Assembly: GCA_025924845.1 (NCBI GenBank)
Contig: JAICHN010000183.1
Coordinates: 1 to 9,689 of the forward strand
Direction of reading: 5' to 3'
Source: Chloroflexota bacterium
GTDB taxonomy: Bacteria > Chloroflexota > UBA5177 > JANWHV01
Length of the DNA stretch: 9,689 nucleotides
A program made the position numbers and the translations under genes. Below the pieces are notes generated by a model. The model was not told the origin of the DNA. It made no database searches and saw nothing but the letters and a program-made list of their open reading frames with translations. Numbering within the stretch: position 1 is the first letter of the stretch; each line of letters starts with the position of its first letter. Below are positions 6,763-9,689 of the stretch, one piece after another.

Positions 6763-8067
6763 ATGGCCATTGATTCGCTCCCCTTCGTACAAATGCGCGA
6801 TCTCCGAACCTGCGTCCACTGCGGGTTCTGTCTTCCCACCTGCCCCACCTACCAGGTGTTTGGGCTGGAGGCGGATTCGCCGCGCGGCCGGATCATGCAA
6901 ATTGAAGCGGCCAAGCGTGGTGAGATTCCCCTGGACAGCCCAGATCTGCTGAACCACCTCTCACTATGTTTGGCCTGTCGGGCCTGCGAGACGGCGTGTC
7001 CATCCGGTGTGCAGTACGGGCGGCTTATCGAGGGGGCACGCGCCTCATTGCCGCCGCCGAAGGCCGTAGCCGCTACGGTAAGGAAGCTCGTGCTGCGCGG
7101 TTTGTTTCCCCGGCCTGCTTTGCTCGACGCGGCCGGTCTCTCCATTCGCGCTTATGAGCAGCTGGGCCTGCGCAAGCTGGTGCGCGGGATTGGCTTGCCG
7201 GGCCGGCTGGGTGCCATGGAGTCGCTGCTGCCCCAGGCCCAGGGGCCGGTCTGGCAGGGTGCTCGGCGCACCGAGTACCCTGCCCGGGGAGTCTTCCGCC
7301 TACGGGCCGCGCTGGTGCGCGGTTGCGTCATGCAACAGCTTTTCGCGAAGACAAATGAGGCTACGGCGCGTGTGCTGGCTGAAAACGGCTGCGCGGTGTC
7401 GGCGCCCACCGCGCCCCTCTGTTGCGGCGCACTGCACGTTCATGCCGGAGATCGCGAGACAGCGCAACGGATGGCGCGACGAATGATCGATGCCATCCTC
7501 CCCCTTCGCCCCGACATTATCGTAGTCAATGCGGCGGGCTGCGGTTCCACGCTCAAGGAATATGGCCATCTTCTGGCCGACGATCCCCGCTATGCCGAGC
7601 GGGCCCGTGAGTTCGGGGAGCGCGTCCGCGATGTCAACGAGGCCCTGGCGGCGCTGCCGTTTCGCGCGCCGGAGGTCGGCTTGCGGCGCCGGGTGACCTA
7701 TCAGGACGCCTGCCACTTGGTGCATGCCCAGCGTGTCCGAGAGCAGCCGAGGGCCATTCTGCGGGCCATTCCCGGCCTTGAGCTGGTGGAACTGCGCGGC
7801 TCGGATGACTGTTGCGGGAGTGCTGGCATCTACAATGTCACTCAACCCGAGACCAGCATGGCATTACTTAACCGGAAGATGGATGCGGTGGTTGAGACCG
7901 GGGCCGACATCCTGGCTACGGCCAACCCGGGATGCGCCATTCAGATCGGGGCCGGTATTCACACGCGCGGCCTCCCCATGACCGTTGTTCATCCGGTTGA
8001 TCTATTGGATCGTGCCTATCGAGCGGAGCGACGCCCGCGGCGGGGACCGGCGCGCCATGCCCGGTAG
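6763..8067 (+). CDS. glcF: Glycolate oxidase-type iron-sulfur subunit GlcF
   Basis: This 434-residue electron-transfer subunit takes electrons from the FAD subunit and passes them towards quinone at the inner membrane. The N-terminal part has two 4Fe-4S motifs, Cys17-x2-Cys20-x2-Cys23-x3-Cys27 (CVHCGFCLPTCP) and Cys69-x2-Cys72-x2-Cys75-x3-Cys79 (CLACRACETACP). The C-terminal part has two CCG (DUF224-type) domains: the first with Cys188, Cys220-Cys221-Gly and Cys260, the second with Cys317, Cys350-Cys351-Gly and Cys391. Both domains keep all their cysteines, as in GlcF and heterodisulfide-reductase HdrB/D. The length is typical of GlcF. ATG 6763 follows the glcE stop by 6 bases with only a weak GAGTAGG before it, so it is probably translated by coupling. 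The stop codon overlaps the start of the proline dehydrogenase gene. A D-lactate dehydrogenase iron-sulfur subunit is the main alternative, because the families are close. Confidence 0.92.
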   Translation: MAIDSLPFVQMRDLRTCVHCGFCLPTCPTYQVFGLEADSPRGRIMQIEAAKRGEIPLDSPDLLNHLSLCLACRACETACPSGVQYGRLIEGARASLPPPKAVAATVRKLVLRGLFPRPALLDAAGLSIRAYEQLGLRKLVRGIGLPGRLGAMESLLPQAQGPVWQGARRTEYPARGVFRLRAALVRGCVMQQLFAKTNEATARVLAENGCAVSAPTAPLCCGALHVHAGDRETAQRMARRMIDAILPLRPDIIVVNAAGCGSTLKEYGHLLADDPRYAERAREFGERVRDVNEALAALPFRAPEVGLRRRVTYQDACHLVHAQRVREQPRAILRAIPGLELVELRGSDDCCGSAGIYNVTQPETSMALLNRKMDAVVETGADILATANPGCAIQIGAGIHTRGLPMTVVHPVDLLDRAYRAERRPRRGPARHAR

Positions 8068-9004
8068 CCTGTTCGGACGCCTGGTGTTGGGTGTATCCGC
8101 GCAGCATTCAGTAGCCGCCGCCGTGACCAAAACGCCCATTACTCAGAGTTTGGTCCGTCGCTTCGTGGCCGGCGAGACTCTGGATGAGGCGATTGAAGTA
8201 GTGCGATCGCTCGAGCGGTCCGGTATGCATGCCGCGCTCGACCATTTAGGGGAGAATACGTCCAGTCGCGAGGAGGCCGATGCCGCCTCGACGGAGGCGA
8301 TACGGGCGTTGGACCAGGTTGCTCAGGCAGGTTTTGATCCCTATGTCTCGGTCAAACTGACCCAACTGGGCCTTGATGTGGGCGAGCATGTGGCGGTGGC
8401 CAATGCGACACGCTTGTTGGAACGAGCGGAAACGGTGGGTGGATTCGTCTGCATCGACATGGAGGGATCGACCTATACGACTCGAACCATTGAGTTATTC
8501 CGCGACCTTCGCGCCCGGTTCGGCAACGTGGGTATTGTCCTTCAGGCATGCCTCTACCGGACCTGGCAAGACGCCCACGATTTGCAGGAGCTGGGAGCAC
8601 GGATGCGCATCGTGAAGGGGGCCTATAGCGAGGCCGCGCACATCGCCTACCGCAGAAAGCGCGACACGGATCGCAACTATGCTCGCCTGATGGAATATCT
8701 GCTGCTTGAGGGAACGGCGCCTGCCCTCGCCACGCACGATGACGCCTTGATCGAGCGAGCTCGTGCCTTTGCCGATCAGCACGGCGTGGGGCGCGACCGC
8801 TTCGAGTTCCAGATGTTGTATGGGGTGCGACGAGACTTGCAGGAACGATTGGTCCAGCAAGGCTACCGGGTGCGGGTCTACGTCCCCTACGGTTCGCAGT
8901 GGTACCCGTATCTGACGCGTCGCCTGGCGGAACGGCCGGCCAATTTGCTGTTCCTGGCCGGTAGTGTCGTGCGTGAGCGGCGAGCAGGCAAGAGGTCGGG
9001 TTGA
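8057..9004 (+). CDS. Proline dehydrogenase (monofunctional, FAD)
   Basis: This 315-residue enzyme oxidises L-proline to 1-pyrroline-5-carboxylate (P5C) with FAD and hands electrons to the quinone pool. It is the single-domain type of about 300 residues, as in Thermus, Deinococcus and Bacillus, not the long PutA. TIM-barrel marks: ALDHLGENT (60-68), YVSVKLTQLGLD (96-107, Lys100), IDMEGS (133-138, Asp134), QACLYRT (163-169, Arg168), RIVKGAY (184-190, Lys187), ATHDD (225-229) and the hallmark YVPYGSQWYPYLTRRLAERP (275-294). The last contains Arg288-Arg289, equivalent to the pair that binds the proline carboxylate. The frame stays open upstream to about 7985, but ATG 8057 is chosen because it gives the family length and has GGGGA 10 bases ahead. 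It overlaps the glcF stop by 11 bases, so it is coupled to the glc genes. The next-step P5C dehydrogenase gene is absent here. Different authors use putA, putB or fadM for such genes, so no symbol is given. Confidence 0.95.
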   Translation: MPGSLFGRLVLGVSAQHSVAAAVTKTPITQSLVRRFVAGETLDEAIEVVRSLERSGMHAALDHLGENTSSREEADAASTEAIRALDQVAQAGFDPYVSVKLTQLGLDVGEHVAVANATRLLERAETVGGFVCIDMEGSTYTTRTIELFRDLRARFGNVGIVLQACLYRTWQDAHDLQELGARMRIVKGAYSEAAHIAYRRKRDTDRNYARLMEYLLLEGTAPALATHDDALIERARAFADQHGVGRDRFEFQMLYGVRRDLQERLVQQGYRVRVYVPYGSQWYPYLTRRLAERPANLLFLAGSVVRERRAGKRSG

Positions 9005-9024
9005 TAGGCGGCATTGCGCCCGCT

Positions 9025-9033
9025 TGGTATGCT
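9025..9033 (+). promoter_or_regulatory. putative extended -10 promoter of lipA
   Basis: TGG followed by TATGCT (4 of 6 matches to TATAAT) is nearly identical to the element at 77-85. It predicts a start near 9040 and a leader of about 32 bases before GTG 9072. TTGATA at 9001-9006 resembles a -35 box but is 21 bases away, too far to count. The gap 9005-9071 contains no clear terminator for the upstream operon, so read-through into lipA is also possible. Confidence 0.4.
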
Positions 9034-9071
9034 GAGCACAGAGTTAAGCGGTGGTTCTAGAGGATAATTAG

Positions 9072-9689
9072 GTGATTGAGCGTGTGACCCCGCCGACGCC
9101 CGCGCGTCGGCCGGAATGGCTGAAGGTGCGCGTGCCGGGCGGCCCGAACTTCGTCGAGCTGAAGAGCATCATGCGCGAGAACAAGCTGCATACGGTGTGC
9201 GAAGAGGCGCATTGCCCCAACATCGGCGAATGTTGGGAACACCGCACGGCGACTTTTATGATCTTGGGCGACATTTGCACCCGCGCTTGCGGCTTTTGCG
9301 CGGTCACCAGTGGGAAGCCGGTTGGCTTGGACCTGCTCGAACCTGGGCGCGTGGCAGGTGCGGTGCAAAAGATGGGACTGCGCCACGTGGTGATCACCTC
9401 GGTCAATCGCGATGACCTCTCCGACGGCGGCTCCGCGGTGTTCGCGGCGACTATTCGCAAGGTACGGGAGGCGAATCCGGGCTGCACGATCGAGGTACTC
9501 ATCCCGGATTTCGAGGGAGTCGAGGATTCGCTGAACAACGTGCTGCGCGCCGAGCCGGACATTCTCAATCATAATCTGGAGACCGTGGAGCGCTTGACCA
9601 AGCGCGTGCGGCGCAAGGCGCAGTATCGGCGATCGCTAAAGGTCTTGCTGCGGGCCAAGGAACTGGCACCGGAGAAGCTCACCAAATCA
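9072..9689 (+). CDS. lipA: Lipoyl synthase LipA (N-terminal 206 residues, cut by window end)
   Basis: LipA is a radical-SAM enzyme that inserts two sulfur atoms into the octanoyl chain carried on E2 or H-protein subunits, making the lipoyl cofactor of pyruvate and 2-oxoglutarate dehydrogenases and glycine cleavage. Both iron-sulfur sites are complete: the auxiliary, sulfur-donating cluster Cys43-x4-Cys48-x5-Cys54 ([12 protein letters not shown]), and the radical-SAM cluster Cys69-x3-Cys73-x2-Cys76 (CTRACGFC). Other family marks are [11 protein letters not shown] (12-22), the [14 protein letters not shown] segment (107-120), IEVLIPDF (140-147) and LNHNLETV (165-172). The window ends at LTKS, just before the expected GLGE-type segment. 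About 80-100 residues are missing, including the C-terminal serine that helps bind the auxiliary cluster. The start is GTG 9072: an in-frame TAG stands directly before it (9069-9071), and AGAGGA at 9059-9064 gives the same 7-base spacing as the other genes. No lipB or lplA is seen in the window. Confidence 0.97.
   Translation, partial: MIERVTPPTPARRPEWLKVRVPGGPNFVELKSIMRENKLHTVCEEAHCPNIGECWEHRTATFMILGDICTRACGFCAVTSGKPVGLDLLEPGRVAGAVQKMGLRHVVITSVNRDDLSDGGSAVFAATIRKVREANPGCTIEVLIPDFEGVEDSLNNVLRAEPDILNHNLETVERLTKRVRRKAQYRRSLKVLLRAKELAPEKLTKS

Noticed and set aside
7985..8056. Upstream extension of the proline dehydrogenase frame
   Set aside because: It would overlap glcF by 83 bases and adds residues not expected in the family; ATG 8057 gives the normal length.
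9001..9006. TTGATA as a -35 box for lipA
   Set aside because: It is separated by 21 bases from the TATGCT hexamer, beyond the usual 16-18, and begins inside the proline dehydrogenase stop region.
8352..9014. Open frame of 220 codons antisense to proline dehydrogenase
   Set aside because: It covers highly conserved proline dehydrogenase codons and encodes Arg/Pro-rich low-complexity sequence.
9057..9572. Open frames of about 170 codons antisense to lipA
   Set aside because: The plus frame contains both LipA cysteine motifs; the antisense products show no domain.
1..9689. CRISPR arrays, tRNA or rRNA genes, insertion sequences, phage genes, riboswitches
   Set aside because: No regularly spaced repeats, no cloverleaf or rRNA segments, no transposase or integrase motifs and no leader long enough for a riboswitch were seen on either strand.

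Overview
This is a dense, GC-rich bacterial window (above 60% GC by eye) holding seven protein genes and almost no non-coding DNA. No single gene fixes the organism. The combination of a zinc-ribbon/kinase/WD40 protein with a 'FRDLKP...GYAPPEQYQG' catalytic core, a short stand-alone proline dehydrogenase, split glycolate-oxidase-type subunits and strong GAGG-type ribosome sites would fit a Chloroflexota bacterium best. That placement is an inference, not a result.

Layout. (1) 141-2180, plus strand: a soluble Ser/Thr protein kinase with an N-terminal zinc ribbon and a C-terminal WD40 propeller. A weak terminator-like hairpin (52-70) and a possible promoter lie in front of it. (2) 2262-4522, minus strand: two family-4 (GT-B) glycosyltransferases overlapping by 13 bases, convergent with the kinase gene. 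They probably act together on a surface or membrane glycan. (3) 4567-5472, plus strand: an unrecognised protein with a conserved-looking N-terminal domain, a long low-complexity linker and a helical C-terminus. The N-terminal pattern is reminiscent of Rad52/ERF-type ssDNA-annealing proteins, but this is tentative. (4) 5527-9004, plus strand: a compact redox operon of glcE-like FAD subunit, glcF-like iron-sulfur subunit and proline dehydrogenase, joined by a 6-base gap and an 11-base overlap. No glcD subunit and no P5C dehydrogenase gene is present in the window. (5) 9072 to the end, plus strand: the first 206 codons of lipA (lipoyl synthase), cut by the window edge.

The redox operon would feed electrons from a 2-hydroxyacid and from proline into the respiratory chain. 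LipA supplies the lipoyl cofactor of the 2-oxoacid dehydrogenases and glycine cleavage, so the right half of the window is central oxidative metabolism. The left half is signalling and glycan assembly.

The most interesting small-scale signal is regulatory. In front of every transcription unit there is a TGG-plus-minus-10 type element, and in the 44-base divergent gap two of them stand back to back on a CCATGG centre. This arrangement also questions the start of the upstream glycosyltransferase: the apparent GTG start lies at or before the predicted transcription start, while a strong GAGGAGGG ribosome site inside the reading frame points to an ACG codon exactly where the family normally begins. 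No CRISPR array, tRNA, rRNA, insertion sequence or phage gene was seen, and no stretch longer than 300 bases lacks a gene. I saw no convincing new multi-gene system.
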